A stretch of DNA of 64,000 nucleotides from Pseudarthrobacter naphthalenicus (GCF_029076445.1 NZ_JARESG010000002.1:248001-312000), one strand, 5' to 3'; shown: positions 45,594-54,610, counted from the first letter of the stretch. The notes: generated by a model not told the origin, from the letters alone. Program-made: numbers and translations.

Positions 45594-47279
45594 TCAGTGG
45601 AAGAAGTGGCGGGCACCCGTGAAGTACATGGTGATGCCGGCGGCGTTGGCCGCGGCGATGACTTCCTCATCCCGGACGGACCCGCCCGGCTGAACCACGG
45701 CGCGGACGCCGGCGTCGATCAGGATCTGCAGGCCGTCGGCGAACGGGAAGAACGCGTCCGAGGCGGCAACGGCGCCGCGGGCACGCTCCGGTGCGTTGGC
45801 AGCGCTGGTGTTGGAGGCACCGCCGGCACCTTCGACGTCGGACTCCACCGTGACACCGAGCGAGTTGGCCCGCTCCACGGCGAGGCGGCAGGAGTCCAGC
45901 CGGTTGACCTGGCCCATGCCGATGCCGACGGCTGCGCCGTTGTCCGCAAGCAGGATGGCGTTGGACTTGGCTGCGCGGCAGGCGGTCCAGGCGAAGGCCA
46001 GGTCCGCGAGCGTCTTCTCGTCCGCGGCTGCACCGGCGGCGAGGGTCCAGTTGGCGGGGTTGTCGCCGTCGGCGTCCACCTTGTCAGTAGCCTGGACCAG
46101 CATGCCGCCGGAGACCTGGCGGAATTCCGTGGGGTAGCGGCCGTAGCCCTCGGGGAGGGCCAGCAGGCGGATGTTCTTCTTCTTGGCGAGGATTTCGACC
46201 GCTTCGGGTTCGAAGGCCGGGGCGATGACCACTTCGGTGAAGATGCCGGCCACCGTGCGGGCCATGCCGGCCGTCACGGTGCTGTTGGCGGCGATGACGC
46301 CGCCAAACGCGGAGACCGGATCGCAGGCGTGGGCCTTGGCATGTGCGTCGGCGATCGGATCTTCAGCATCGGCCGACCCAACGGCCACACCGCAGGGGTT
46401 GGCGTGCTTGATGATGGCGACGGCGGGCTCGGTGAAGTCGAACGCGGCGCGCAGGGCGGCGTCGGCGTCGACGAAGTTGTTGTAGCTCATGGCCTTGCCG
46501 TGCAGCTGGTCAGCCTGGGCGATGCCGGCCGGAGCAGCCTTATCGACGTACAGCGCGGCCTGCTGGTGGGGGTTTTCGCCGTAGCGCAGGACCTCGGAGC
46601 GTTCCAGGGACAGCCCGGCATAGGCGGGCCAGTCGATGATGCCGTCGCCGTCCTCATCCTTGAACTGGCTGGCCGTCCAGGTGGCCACCGCGTTGTCGTA
46701 CGCGGCGGTGTGGGCAAACGCTTTCGCGGCCAGCCGGCGTCGGGTCTTCAGGTCAAAGCCGCCTTCAGCCGCGGCGGTGACCACCTGGCCGTAGAAGCCG
46801 GGGTCAACCACAATGGCGACGGCGGCGTGGTTCTTCGCAGCCGAACGCACCATGGCGGGACCGCCGATATCGATCTGCTCCACCACGTCATCCTGGGCGG
46901 CGCCGGACTTGACCGTCTCCACGAAGGGGTAGAGGTTCACCACGACGAGGTCGAAGGTCTCGATCTCCATCTTGGTCAGCGTGTCCATGTGCGCCGGGAC
47001 GCGGCGGTCGGCCAGGATGCCGCCGTGGACCCGGGGGTGCAGTGTCTTGACGCGGCCGTCCAGCATTTCCGGGGAGCCGGTGACTTCCTCGACTTCCTGG
47101 ACCGGGATGCCGGCCGCGGCGATCTTCTTGGCCGTTGAACCGGTGGACACAATCTTCACGCCCGCTGCGTGCAGTCCTTTGGCGAGCTCCTCCAGACCGG
47201 TCTTGTCGTAGACCGAGATCAGGGCCCGGCGGATGGGAACCCGGTCGATGGATACACGTTCAGGCTGCGTGAAGCTCAC
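45594..47279 (-). CDS. purH: Bifunctional AICAR formyltransferase / IMP cyclohydrolase
   Basis: A 561-residue enzyme for the last two steps to IMP; it uses 10-formyl-THF and consumes AICAR (ZMP). The cyclohydrolase domain opens with [18 protein letters not shown] and [12 protein letters not shown]; the transformylase has [24 protein letters not shown] and the KSNAI block. GTG 47279 has GGAG seven bases upstream; the frame is open to 47429. Usually purN lies next to purH in related genomes, but here two genes separate them. Confidence 0.96.
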   Translation of the reverse strand: MSFTQPERVSIDRVPIRRALISVYDKTGLEELAKGLHAAGVKIVSTGSTAKKIAAAGIPVQEVEEVTGSPEMLDGRVKTLHPRVHGGILADRRVPAHMDTLTKMEIETFDLVVVNLYPFVETVKSGAAQDDVVEQIDIGGPAMVRSAAKNHAAVAIVVDPGFYGQVVTAAAEGGFDLKTRRRLAAKAFAHTAAYDNAVATWTASQFKDEDGDGIIDWPAYAGLSLERSEVLRYGENPHQQAALYVDKAAPAGIAQADQLHGKAMSYNNFVDADAALRAAFDFTEPAVAIIKHANPCGVAVGSADAEDPIADAHAKAHACDPVSAFGGVIAANSTVTAGMARTVAGIFTEVVIAPAFEPEAVEILAKKKNIRLLALPEGYGRYPTEFRQVSGGMLVQATDKVDADGDNPANWTLAAGAAADEKTLADLAFAWTACRAAKSNAILLADNGAAVGIGMGQVNRLDSCRLAVERANSLGVTVESDVEGAGGASNTSAANAPERARGAVAASDAFFPFADGLQILIDAGVRAVVQPGGSVRDEEVIAAANAAGITMYFTGARHFFH

Positions 47280-47476
47280 AAAAGTCTCCGTCTTATGTCG
47301 CGGACCAGTGCCGCGGGTGGGCCGCGGGTGGTGGGGGTAGGGCCAGTTTATCGTGTTGTCCTTGCCTCCGTTCTGCGGCGGCCGGCGCGCGGCCCCGGAC
47401 TGCACCCCGGACGCGCGAAGCGACGCCACGCAGATCCCGACTTCGCGTGCCTCTAAGATTTAGGCAGGAGGCTGCG

Positions 47477-48829
47477 ATGAATATTTACACCACTGTGCCC
47501 AGCGGCGAACAGGTGGTCCAGGAACTGCCGTGGCGGTGGAAGGTCCAGGGCCGGATCTTCGTGATCGGCGGCCTCGGATTCATGTTCGACGCCTGGGACG
47601 TGACGCTGAACGGCATCCTCATCCCGCTGCTCTCCACCCACTGGGCACTCGCGGCCGGTGAAGTGGCCTGGGTGGGCACAGCCAACCTGATCGGCATGGC
47701 CCTGGGCGCCTTCGTGTGGGGAACCATTGCGGACACCATCGGGCGGAAGAAGGCGTTCACGGCAACGCTGTTGATCTTCTCGCTGTTCACCGTGCTCGGC
47801 GCGTTCTCCCCGGACTTCATCTGGTTCTGCGTGTTCCGCTTTATGGCCGGCTTCGGCCTGGGCGGCTGCATTCCCGTGGACTATGCGCTGGTGGGTGAGT
47901 TCACGCCCCGGAAGCAGCGCGGCAAGGTCCTCACCGCGATGGACGGCTGGTGGCCGGTGGGCGCGGCCCTGGCGGGCTTTGTATCCGCCGCAATGGTGGG
48001 CATCTTCGGGGACTGGCGGCTGACCATGCTGGTGATGGTGCTGCCGGCGCTGCTGGTGTTCTGGATCCGGCGCAGCGTCCCGGAGTCTCCGCTGTTCCTG
48101 ATCCGCAAAGGCCGCCGGGAGGAAGCCGCCCGAGTCATTGATGACCTCGTGGCAGCCACCGGCGCCGAACCCCGGGCCTACAGCCTGCCGGATGCGCAGG
48201 ACGTTCCGCGGCTGTCCGCCGGCAGCGCCTGGCATCAGCTGCGCCTGGTCTGGCAGTTCAACTGGAAGATCACCACCACCGCGTGGGCCCTGTTTTTCAG
48301 CATCCTGCTGGTCTATTACCTGTCCCTGACGTGGATGCCCCGGATCCTGATCGGTGCCGGTTTCGCGGAGTACAAGGCCTTCGTGACCACGGCCTCCATG
48401 TCGGCCGTGGGCCTGCTGGGCGTGGTGGTCGCTGCCCTGCTGGTGGAGCGCGTGGGCCGCAAGTGGATTCTGGCCATCACGGGCCCGCTCTCGGCGCTGA
48501 CCCTGGTGATCGTGGCGTTTGTGGTGGACATCCCGTCGGCGGCGATCTTCTGGCTGCTCGTGTTCGGCTTCATCGTCCAGGTGGCCATCCCGGTGCTCTA
48601 CGCCTATGTGTCCGAGCTGTACCCCACGGAGCTGCGCGGCACGGGGTTTGGCTGGGCCTCGACGTTCTCCCGGCTGGGTGCCGGCCTTGGGCCACTCATT
48701 TTCGCCAACTACTTCTGGCCCGAGTTCGGCCTGGCCACCTCCTTCGCCCTGGCCGGCGGGCTTGTCCTGGTTGCCGTGCTGTGGATGGCGTTCTTCTCCC
48801 CGGAAACCAAGCTGCGCCGCCTCGACTAG
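47477..48829 (+). CDS. MFS transporter, sugar-porter/NiaP-like
   Basis: A 450-residue transporter with 12 predicted helices. DTIGRKKA in loop 2-3, RRSVPESPLFL after helix 6, VERVGRKW in loop 8-9 and SELYPTELRGTGFG are sugar-porter family motifs. FDAWDVTLNG in helix 1 is seen in the NiaP/SVOP-like group that carries nicotinate or aromatic acids. The substrate is not certain. AGGAGG sits five bases upstream of ATG 47477. It lies on the opposite strand between purH and purN and may be an insertion there. Confidence 0.87.
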   Translation: MNIYTTVPSGEQVVQELPWRWKVQGRIFVIGGLGFMFDAWDVTLNGILIPLLSTHWALAAGEVAWVGTANLIGMALGAFVWGTIADTIGRKKAFTATLLIFSLFTVLGAFSPDFIWFCVFRFMAGFGLGGCIPVDYALVGEFTPRKQRGKVLTAMDGWWPVGAALAGFVSAAMVGIFGDWRLTMLVMVLPALLVFWIRRSVPESPLFLIRKGRREEAARVIDDLVAATGAEPRAYSLPDAQDVPRLSAGSAWHQLRLVWQFNWKITTTAWALFFSILLVYYLSLTWMPRILIGAGFAEYKAFVTTASMSAVGLLGVVVAALLVERVGRKWILAITGPLSALTLVIVAFVVDIPSAAIFWLLVFGFIVQVAIPVLYAYVSELYPTELRGTGFGWASTFSRLGAGLGPLIFANYFWPEFGLATSFALAGGLVLVAVLWMAFFSPETKLRRLD

Positions 48830-48839
48830 GCCCCTCTTA

Positions 48840-48905
48840 CCCAACTAGGTAGCGCCAACTGTCGTTATGGACGCTCAAAACGGCAGATAGCGCTACCTAC
48901 TTGGG
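48840..48905. repeat. Palindromic repeat, copy C
   Basis: CCCAACTAGGTAGCGCCAAC against GGCAGATAGCGCTACCTACTTGGG, 66 bases, between the ends of converging genes. On the minus strand its CCCAAGTAG end supplies Pro-Lys-stop to the DUF559 gene. It shares the TAGCGCTATCTG core with copy D. Confidence 0.9.
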
Positions 48906-49829
48906 CGACCAGCCTCGGGTCATAAGCGCCGAACGGACTTTGGCGACGGCGGCCCGCGCGTCGTTCTGCATGTGGCGTTTGGAGATTCTGACCGGCAGCC
49001 AGCCCGCCCTTGCGAAATCCTCCTCGCGGGCGATGTCCCTGACGATCTGGGCCACCTCAGAGTGTCCATCGCCTTCGTATTCCACTGCCACTTTGTGGTC
49101 CCGATAGGCGAGATCAGGCTGACGTACGACGCCGGCTCCCAGGTCCGCGCGCATGTTCAGTTTCGGTTCCGGCAATCCCGCGTACTCCAGTGCCAGCCGC
49201 AGCCTCGTTTCCGGGGCGGAATCAGCCCCGACTCTGGCCTGTTCGAGGGCAAGGCGGGCCTTTTGAATCCCAGGGGTCCCCTTGTGCCGGTCGAGCATAT
49301 CCTCAAGGTCTTCCTTGGTCGCGAAGGGTTCAGCCCTCCCTTCGAAGTCCGGCCGAGGAATCCTCAACAGGTGATCCGCTACGACAGTTATCTCATCAAT
49401 GCTCATTTTCCGGGCGCAGTCCAGCCACGTTCGGGCGCGCGAGGTGACCAGCAGGCCGTTGAAATTAACGATTTCGTCGTCGAAGAACTGGCCCCGGTGA
49501 CCCTTCACTCCCGGACGGCGCATGATGGCCACCGAATCGGGCCGGGAGATATGAATCAGCTGCTCATCGCTTCCCGGGAGGAAGCCCGGGAACTCCCACA
49601 ACAGGAACGCCGACGCATGGGAAGCCGCGGCTGACTCCGTAACCAGGGTGTAGGGGCGAATGCTGCGGTCAAGAGGGCAGTCCTCCACCTCCGGCACCCG
49701 GACGCCGCGGCTGGGGCGCCCCAAGCCCTGGTGACGCAACCTACGTTGGGTGATCCCGGCGTCGGCCGCTTCTTTCAGTGTGAACGGAAGGGAGGACAAC
49801 GGCTGGGGCAGTTCGCTGGGGACCTTCAT
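48897..49829 (-). CDS. DUF559 / Vsr-like nuclease-fold protein with AbiEi-like N-terminus
   Basis: A 310-residue protein. The N-terminal ~45 residues look like a winged helix of the AbiEi type (TLKEAADAGITQRRLRHQGL). The C-terminal domain has ETRLRLAL, QPDLAYRDHKVAVEYEG and ISKRHM. This is a PD-(D/E)xK-like pattern (Asp in QPDL, Glu-Tyr-Glu) typical of DUF559. Its function is unproven; a DNA-cutting or abortive-infection role is inference. ATG 49829 is preferred to TTG 49892. No toxin partner gene is adjacent. The last codons lie within palindromic repeat C, and copy D is upstream. Confidence 0.8.
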   Translation of the reverse strand: MKVPSELPQPLSSLPFTLKEAADAGITQRRLRHQGLGRPSRGVRVPEVEDCPLDRSIRPYTLVTESAAASHASAFLLWEFPGFLPGSDEQLIHISRPDSVAIMRRPGVKGHRGQFFDDEIVNFNGLLVTSRARTWLDCARKMSIDEITVVADHLLRIPRPDFEGRAEPFATKEDLEDMLDRHKGTPGIQKARLALEQARVGADSAPETRLRLALEYAGLPEPKLNMRADLGAGVVRQPDLAYRDHKVAVEYEGDGHSEVAQIVRDIAREEDFARAGWLPVRISKRHMQNDARAAVAKVRSALMTRGWSPK

Positions 49830-49892
49830 CTGCCCATGGTGGCAGGCCCGCGAGAAGGCCGCTGAAGTTATCCACAGGCTCCCCTCCGTCAA

Positions 49893-49958
49893 CCCAAGTA
49901 GGTAGCGCTATCTGTCGTTTAGACCCCTCAAAATGACAGATAGCGCTACCTACTTGGG
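49893..49958. repeat. Palindromic repeat, copy D
   Basis: The most symmetric copy: CCCAAGTAGGTAGCGCTATC on the left returns as its complement on the right with one mismatch in 28 bases. It sits five bases after the purN stop (minus strand), upstream of the DUF559 gene. Confidence 0.93.
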
Positions 49959-49963
49959 AGGGG

Positions 49964-50524
49964 TTAGGCGGCGAGGGCTGCCAGGGTGGACACCAGGAGG
50001 CGGCGCTCCACCACCTTGATCCGCTCGTGCAGGGTGTCCTCGGTGTCCCCCGGCTCAATGGCGACGGCTTCCTGGGCGATGATGGGGCCCGTATCCACGC
50101 CGGCGTCGGCCCAGTGCACCGTGCAGCCGGTCACCTTCACGCCGTAGGCCATGGCGTCGCGGACGCCGTGGGCACCGGGGAACGCCGGCAGCAGCGCGGG
50201 GTGGGTATTGAGGTACTTGCCGTCAAAGGCATCGATGAAGTCGGCGCTGACAATCCGCATGAAGCCGGAGGAGACCACCACATCCGGGGCGTAGGAAGCC
50301 ACCTTCGCCGTCAGGGCGGCATCCCATTCGTCGCGGGTTGGGAACGAATTGAAGTTGACCACAAAGGTTTCCAGCCCGGCCTCGGACGAACGCTCCACCC
50401 CGTAGGTCCCCTCACGGTCGGCACCCACCGCCGCGATTTCCACGTCCAGCTCCCCTGACTTCACGGCGTCAATGACGGCCTGGAGGTTGGAGCCGGTACC
50501 GGAAACGAGGACTACGATGCGCAT
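49964..50524 (-). CDS. purN: Phosphoribosylglycinamide formyltransferase
   Basis: A 186-residue GAR transformylase using 10-formyl-THF in purine synthesis. LVSGTGSNLQA (~7-17) binds the phosphate; NTHPALLPAFPGAHG holds the catalytic Asn and His; ADAGVDTGPIIAQEAV holds the catalytic Asp. ATG 50524 lies six bases after the -10-like TAAGCT with no ribosome site, suggesting a leaderless mRNA. It diverges from the gene at 50564 across only 39 bases. Confidence 0.95.
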   Translation of the reverse strand: MRIVVLVSGTGSNLQAVIDAVKSGELDVEIAAVGADREGTYGVERSSEAGLETFVVNFNSFPTRDEWDAALTAKVASYAPDVVVSSGFMRIVSADFIDAFDGKYLNTHPALLPAFPGAHGVRDAMAYGVKVTGCTVHWADAGVDTGPIIAQEAVAIEPGDTEDTLHERIKVVERRLLVSTLAALAA

Positions 50525-50530
50525 GGGTCT

Positions 50531-50536
50531 AGCTTA
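50531..50536 (-). promoter_or_regulatory. -10 hexamer of purN
   Basis: Minus-strand TAAGCT, six bases before ATG 50524. It lies 14 bases from the plus-strand -10 at 50551, so the two promoters overlap. Confidence 0.45.
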
Positions 50537-50550
50537 TGGGCAGGCTCGCG

Positions 50551-50556
50551 TAGGCT
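50551..50556 (+). promoter_or_regulatory. -10 hexamer of the gene at 50564
   Basis: TAGGCT followed by seven bases and ATG 50564; leaderless geometry as for purU. Confidence 0.5.
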
Positions 50557-50563
50557 GGAAACC

Positions 50564-50992
50564 ATGACTACTCCCCCGGAACCAGCTGGCCAGCAGCGGA
50601 CTAAACCGCAGCTCAGCGAGGCCGCGAAGACCTCGCTCAGCAAGACCCGCAACCTGTTCCGGATCTTCATTCTCACCGTGCTCGGCGCCTTTTTCGTCTA
50701 CCAGCTGGACGTCAGCTACCTCTGGCTCACCGGCATCCTGACGGCGGCCAGCTTTGTCCTGGGCATCATGCTGCTGGTCCGGTCGGCAAAGCTGAAGGAG
50801 TCCCGGCTGGTCCTGTTCGGCACCATCGCGGGCCTGGTGGTTTCGCTCATCATGCTGCTGGTCATCCTGGCCTCAGCAGTGTTCTTCAGCCAGGTCCGGG
50901 AGTTCCAGGCCTGCCAGCGGGAAGCCCTGACGGACCAGGCAATGTCCAATTGCCGTGTCCAGCTGGAGCAGTCACTGCCCGGCCTCCGCTAG
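50564..50992 (+). CDS. Small membrane protein of unknown function
   Basis: A 142-residue protein with a hydrophilic N-terminus (MTTPPEPAGQQRTKPQLSEA) and three hydrophobic helices (about 33-50, 52-72 and 82-108). A short external tail with two Cys (FQACQREALTDQAMSNCRVQ) could form a disulfide. I do not recognise a family. It is transcribed away from purN from an overlapping promoter. Confidence 0.72.
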   Translation: MTTPPEPAGQQRTKPQLSEAAKTSLSKTRNLFRIFILTVLGAFFVYQLDVSYLWLTGILTAASFVLGIMLLVRSAKLKESRLVLFGTIAGLVVSLIMLLVILASAVFFSQVREFQACQREALTDQAMSNCRVQLEQSLPGLR

Positions 50993-51006
50993 CGGTACCA
51001 GCCCAC

Positions 51007-51501
51007 CTACCGGTACCAGCCCACCGCCCGGTCGTAACGGCATTCAAGCGCTCCGGTGCCGGGTTCGAGGCCTCCCCCGGTAGGGAAGTAGATGGCACCG
51101 AAGTCCGCGCCCTCAGCCTCGATCCGCCCTTTCGCCCAGATCCGGGCCTGCTCGAGGTCCTTTTGAGGGATGGATTCCCGAGTGCTGCGATCCCCGCTGA
51201 GGTGGATGTCCAACTGGTACTCCCCTGCGTGGGACGTTCCGGCGTGGCTTTCGGGGTCGCCTTCATCGCGCCTGCTGATCAGGACCTCCGCGGATGCGTG
51301 CAGAATGGCTGGCGTGCTCACGGGGGTGCCCTGCTGCTGTTGTTCGATCCGCAGGCCCGAGGCCACGCTCTGGACGGTGTCGTCATCGGTGACCGTGTAG
51401 GCGGATCCGCCGAGGTCAGCCTCTGAACCCCCGATGCTGGCTAGGTGCTGCCCGAACTGCTCGGAGCTGGACTGGTTCGAACCGGATGTGGTGGAGTTCA
51501 T
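51007..51501 (-). CDS. Conserved hypothetical protein, about 164 residues
   Basis: A soluble, Ser/Gln-rich N-terminus (MNSTTSGSNQSSSEQFGQHL) is followed by AYTVTDDDTVQSVASGLRI, ILHASAEVLISRR and ARIWAKGRIEAEGADFGAIYFP. No signal peptide or membrane segment. No family is recognised. ATG 51501 is supported by GGGAGG five bases upstream; the frame is open to 51714 but upstream codons are poor. It is next to the PerM-like gene on the same strand. Confidence 0.65.
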   Translation of the reverse strand: MNSTTSGSNQSSSEQFGQHLASIGGSEADLGGSAYTVTDDDTVQSVASGLRIEQQQQGTPVSTPAILHASAEVLISRRDEGDPESHAGTSHAGEYQLDIHLSGDRSTRESIPQKDLEQARIWAKGRIEAEGADFGAIYFPTGGGLEPGTGALECRYDRAVGWYR

Positions 51502-51662
51502 GCACCCTCCCTGAGGGTATTCGCGGCAGGTGCCGACCCCAGCAACACTAGCCCCAAACCACCCGGCCAAACCGGATGGTGCCGGAATGATTTGTGCCGC
51601 AGAAGCGAACGGCAAGGGTGACACCGGACCGGCCGTCCGCGGGCTACACGCGCCAGCTAAAG

Positions 51663-52973
51663 CTAGGAGACCAGCTCCGCGTCCGCGTCGACCTGTTGCT
51701 GGCGTTCCAGCCATGGACCGGCCGCGTAACCGATGACGACGCCGATCCCCACTTCAGCGGCCAGCCAGAGTCCCAGCCACCAGGGGTCGGGACCGATGTC
51801 GGTGAGGCGTCCCAGCCCCGCGGAGCCGCCGGCCAGCCAGGCCAGTGCGGCCGCCAGCAGTCCTGCAACGGCGCCGATCAGGACGCCGAGGGCCAAGGTG
51901 GAGGCAGTGGCAGTGAACCAGCGGGCGTGCACTTTGATGGACAGCCATTCATCAAAGTGGTTTTCGCCTTCACGGAGGAACCACCAGCCGGCCAGGACCC
52001 CGGCCAGCACCGGGACCACCAGGGCCACAAAGCCGTAGTCCAGCGGCCCGGACGGGATCGCGGCGAAGACCGGGATGGCGGGCAGGGGCCCGGTGGCGGT
52101 GCCCAGCGGCCCCACCTGCGAGCCGACGCCCATGGCGAAACCGGAGCCGCTGATCCAGGCCAGGGCAAAGACCGCGAGGTTGGGCAGGTAGCCGAGTTGC
52201 GCAATGGTGAGCGCCGCACCCCCTACCGCGCCGGCGTCGAGCCCTTCATAAACGGTCAGCACCAGGTTCCAATGGATGACGAGGTCAACAGCCAGGAGCA
52301 CGCACGCGAGCGTCAGCGCGGACACCAGCGCCAGGAAGCCGGCTTTGGCGGCTGACCCGAGGTAGGACCCGGCCCAGCGCGAATGCTGGCTGGTGCGGGA
52401 GATCCAGTCCACGGCATCGACGCCGATCAGCCGGCTCCACGACCCGGCTTCGCGGCGCGCTCCGATGACCATGCCCAGGGCGAACGGGATCAGCGGGATC
52501 AGCATGGCGTGCCAGATGTTGATGACGACGTCCGGCGTGCGGCACACAAAGCCGGTAGCCGCGCCGAAGGCCGAGTAGACCAGCCAGGAGCCAAGCAACG
52601 CCTGCCACAGCTGGTCCGTGTACGAGGCGCGGGCCAGCCGCCGCCCGGCCCGCCAGGCGAGCAGGAAGGGGATGAGGGTGAGCCCGAGCGGAATGAGGGT
52701 GAGCAGGCCCGAGTTTGCGCTGCGCGCCGCGCCGGTTCCGACGTCGGCCAGTTCCAGCGGAACGCCGTGGATCAGCAGCCACGCCTGGCCGGCAAGCCGG
52801 GCCAACGCGTCGAACGCGGTGTTCTGAAAACCTCCGGTCGCCCAGACGGCAACGATGGGCACCAGGACCAGGAGCGCCGAGATGATGGCCGCCTGCGCCG
52901 TTTCGAGGGCGCCCTGCAGCCATAAGGGCATGGGAAGGCCACGGTCTCCGGTCTGATCAGCGCGCAGTTTCAT
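51663..52973 (-). CDS. DUF6350 (PerM-like) integral membrane protein
   Basis: A 436-residue protein with about 9-10 hydrophobic segments, e.g. AAIISALLVLVPIVAVWATGGF near residue 24. It matches the DUF6350 family, to which mycobacterial PerM (Rv0955) relates; PerM supports cell division under stress. In Mycobacterium tuberculosis perM, purN and purH are adjacent, and the same order is found here with extra genes between. ATG 52973 is chosen; the frame is open to 53285 but that part is not protein-like. Family call moderately sure, function inferred. Confidence 0.8.
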   Translation of the reverse strand: MKLRADQTGDRGLPMPLWLQGALETAQAAIISALLVLVPIVAVWATGGFQNTAFDALARLAGQAWLLIHGVPLELADVGTGAARSANSGLLTLIPLGLTLIPFLLAWRAGRRLARASYTDQLWQALLGSWLVYSAFGAATGFVCRTPDVVINIWHAMLIPLIPFALGMVIGARREAGSWSRLIGVDAVDWISRTSQHSRWAGSYLGSAAKAGFLALVSALTLACVLLAVDLVIHWNLVLTVYEGLDAGAVGGAALTIAQLGYLPNLAVFALAWISGSGFAMGVGSQVGPLGTATGPLPAIPVFAAIPSGPLDYGFVALVVPVLAGVLAGWWFLREGENHFDEWLSIKVHARWFTATASTLALGVLIGAVAGLLAAALAWLAGGSAGLGRLTDIGPDPWWLGLWLAAEVGIGVVIGYAAGPWLERQQQVDADAELVS

Positions 52974-53112
52974 CGTTTCCCATGGTGTCACGGCCGGACC
53001 CGCCAGCCGGTCTGCGACAGGCGCCGCAGCCGCATCGGAGCCGATTTCGGCGCTTTTTCCACAGCTCCGCCGTAAAATTGGATTGTCCGCAATCAGTGGT
53101 TGGAGGCAGAAA

Positions 53113-53574
53113 ATGACTACCGCATCCCCACATGCCCACGGTGTACATTTCGGACGCGCAGACGTCCAGAATGCGGGCATGGGTGTAGGTATTCTCATGT
53201 TGGCAGTGGGTATCCTGGGCTTTGTCCCCGGCGTCACCACCCGGTACAGCGAATTGATGTTCCTTGGGCCTGATTCCCATGCCATGTTCCTTGGTGTGTT
53301 TCAGGTGTCCATGTTGCTGAACGTTGTGCAGATGGCCATCGGCGCAACGGGCTGGGCGATGTCCCGGACCGAACACGGCGCACGCAATTTCCTGATGGGC
53401 GCAGGTGCGCTGTACATCATCCTCAGCATTTTTGGACTCAGTGTCGGTGTAGGGTCGGCGGCCAATTTCCTGTCGCTGAACATGACGGACAACTGGACCC
53501 ACCTGGTGCTGGGCGTAGCGATGATCGTTTGCGGCTGGCTGCTGACCCGCACCAGGGCCGGGGACAGGGCGTAG
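53113..53574 (+). CDS. DUF4383 family membrane protein
   Basis: A 153-residue protein with four hydrophobic segments (about 26-45, 62-82, 92-112 and 128-146). The blocks GVGILMLAVGILGFVPG and NWTHLVLGVAMIVCGW fit the DUF4383 pattern. GGAGG lies seven bases upstream of ATG 53113. A TAAAAT hexamer at 53073-53078 may be its -10. It diverges from the PerM-like gene. Function unknown. Confidence 0.82.
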   Translation: MTTASPHAHGVHFGRADVQNAGMGVGILMLAVGILGFVPGVTTRYSELMFLGPDSHAMFLGVFQVSMLLNVVQMAIGATGWAMSRTEHGARNFLMGAGALYIILSIFGLSVGVGSAANFLSLNMTDNWTHLVLGVAMIVCGWLLTRTRAGDRA

Positions 53575-53779
53575 CCCGGAAAGACAAGCCGGGACATGGG
53601 AGCCGCGCATGAGGAATGATCCGTAAATTCTGAATATTCGTCCTACTCGCCGGTGCAGTTGGCGCGGTCCCGCGAACAGCTGCACCGGCTTCCTTATGCC
53701 ACGGTCCGCGCCGGAGCCGCCATCGCCGCGGAGGGGGCCTGCGTGCCGGACCGGGAAATCCTCGATGCAAGAATGAGGC

Positions 53780-54610
53780 ATGAGCGCCATCATCCTCGGC
53801 TGGGACCCTGCAAGCTGGGACCGCTGGAACTATGCGGCCGCCGTTGACCGGGTGGCCGCCTCCGGGTTGCACGTCGAGCCGTGGCAGGCGGGCCAGGAGA
53901 TCCCTGCGGGTACTGACGTCTGGCTGGTCCTGCAGGGAACTCACGGTCCCGGCCTGCTGGGTCACGGCGTGGTGGCGGGCACAGGCGCCGGGCAGCCGCT
54001 CGTGGCGTTCGACGCGCTCCTGCCCCTCGGGGACCACGTTCCCGCTGACGTTCTTACTGGCGCGTTGCCGGGCGCCCCGTGGCAGCGCCTCGGTGAGAAC
54101 GCCGGCGGCGCAAGCGTGGAGCTTGGCCCGGGTGAGGAGCTCCATCTCCGGGACCTGTGGGCCCGCGTCGGACCGGGCCAGGGACCGGACCCCACCCTGC
54201 CGGCACCCGGCACCTACCCGGGGAACGCCGTGGTCCACGTCCCGGCAAACCGGTACGAACGCGACCCCGAGGCGCGGCGGGCCTGCATCGCCCAGCGCGG
54301 GACCAGTTGCGCGGCCTGCGGGTTCTCCTTCGAAGTGGCGTACGGGGAGATCGGCGCAGACTTCATCGACGTCCACCATACGGTGCCGGACTCGCAGCTT
54401 GGCAGCACCTACCAGCTGGACCCGCTCACGGATCTGGTCCCGCTGTGCGCCAACTGCCATGCGATGGCCCACCGCGGGGTGAACGCTGCGAGGACCGAGG
54501 TGGAACTCCGCCAGGCCATCGCCAACGCCGGATACCTCCGCGGCGAAACGGCGTCACCGGAAGAACTCGAAGCACAGCGCATAGCCCGGGAAATTCTCGG
54601 CCCGGGCTAA
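53780..54610 (+). CDS. EVE/PUA-like domain fused to HNH endonuclease (putative modification-dependent restriction enzyme)
   Basis: A 276-residue protein in two parts. Residues 1-135 begin IILGWDPASWDRW and include TDVWLVLQGTHGPGLLGHGVVAG, which has the look of an EVE/PUA-type modified-base reader (inference). Residues 150-235 form an HNH nuclease with Cys177-x2-Cys180, VHH (198-200) and LCANCHAMAH (222-231), i.e. two zinc Cys pairs and catalytic His. Known EVE-HNH enzymes cut DNA with modified cytosines. It is a single gene with no methylase next to it, as expected for modification-dependent enzymes. ATG 53780 is preceded by AAGAATGAGG. Confidence 0.8.
   Translation: MSAIILGWDPASWDRWNYAAAVDRVAASGLHVEPWQAGQEIPAGTDVWLVLQGTHGPGLLGHGVVAGTGAGQPLVAFDALLPLGDHVPADVLTGALPGAPWQRLGENAGGASVELGPGEELHLRDLWARVGPGQGPDPTLPAPGTYPGNAVVHVPANRYERDPEARRACIAQRGTSCAACGFSFEVAYGEIGADFIDVHHTVPDSQLGSTYQLDPLTDLVPLCANCHAMAHRGVNAARTEVELRQAIANAGYLRGETASPEELEAQRIAREILGPG

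Noticed and set aside
45597-47138. Plus-strand open frame of 513 codons over purH
   Set aside because: It is antisense to purH, with Gly/Asp/Val/His-rich shadow composition.
48897-49829. AbiE-type toxin-antitoxin system
   Set aside because: Only an AbiEi-like N-terminus is present; there is no adjacent nucleotidyltransferase toxin gene.
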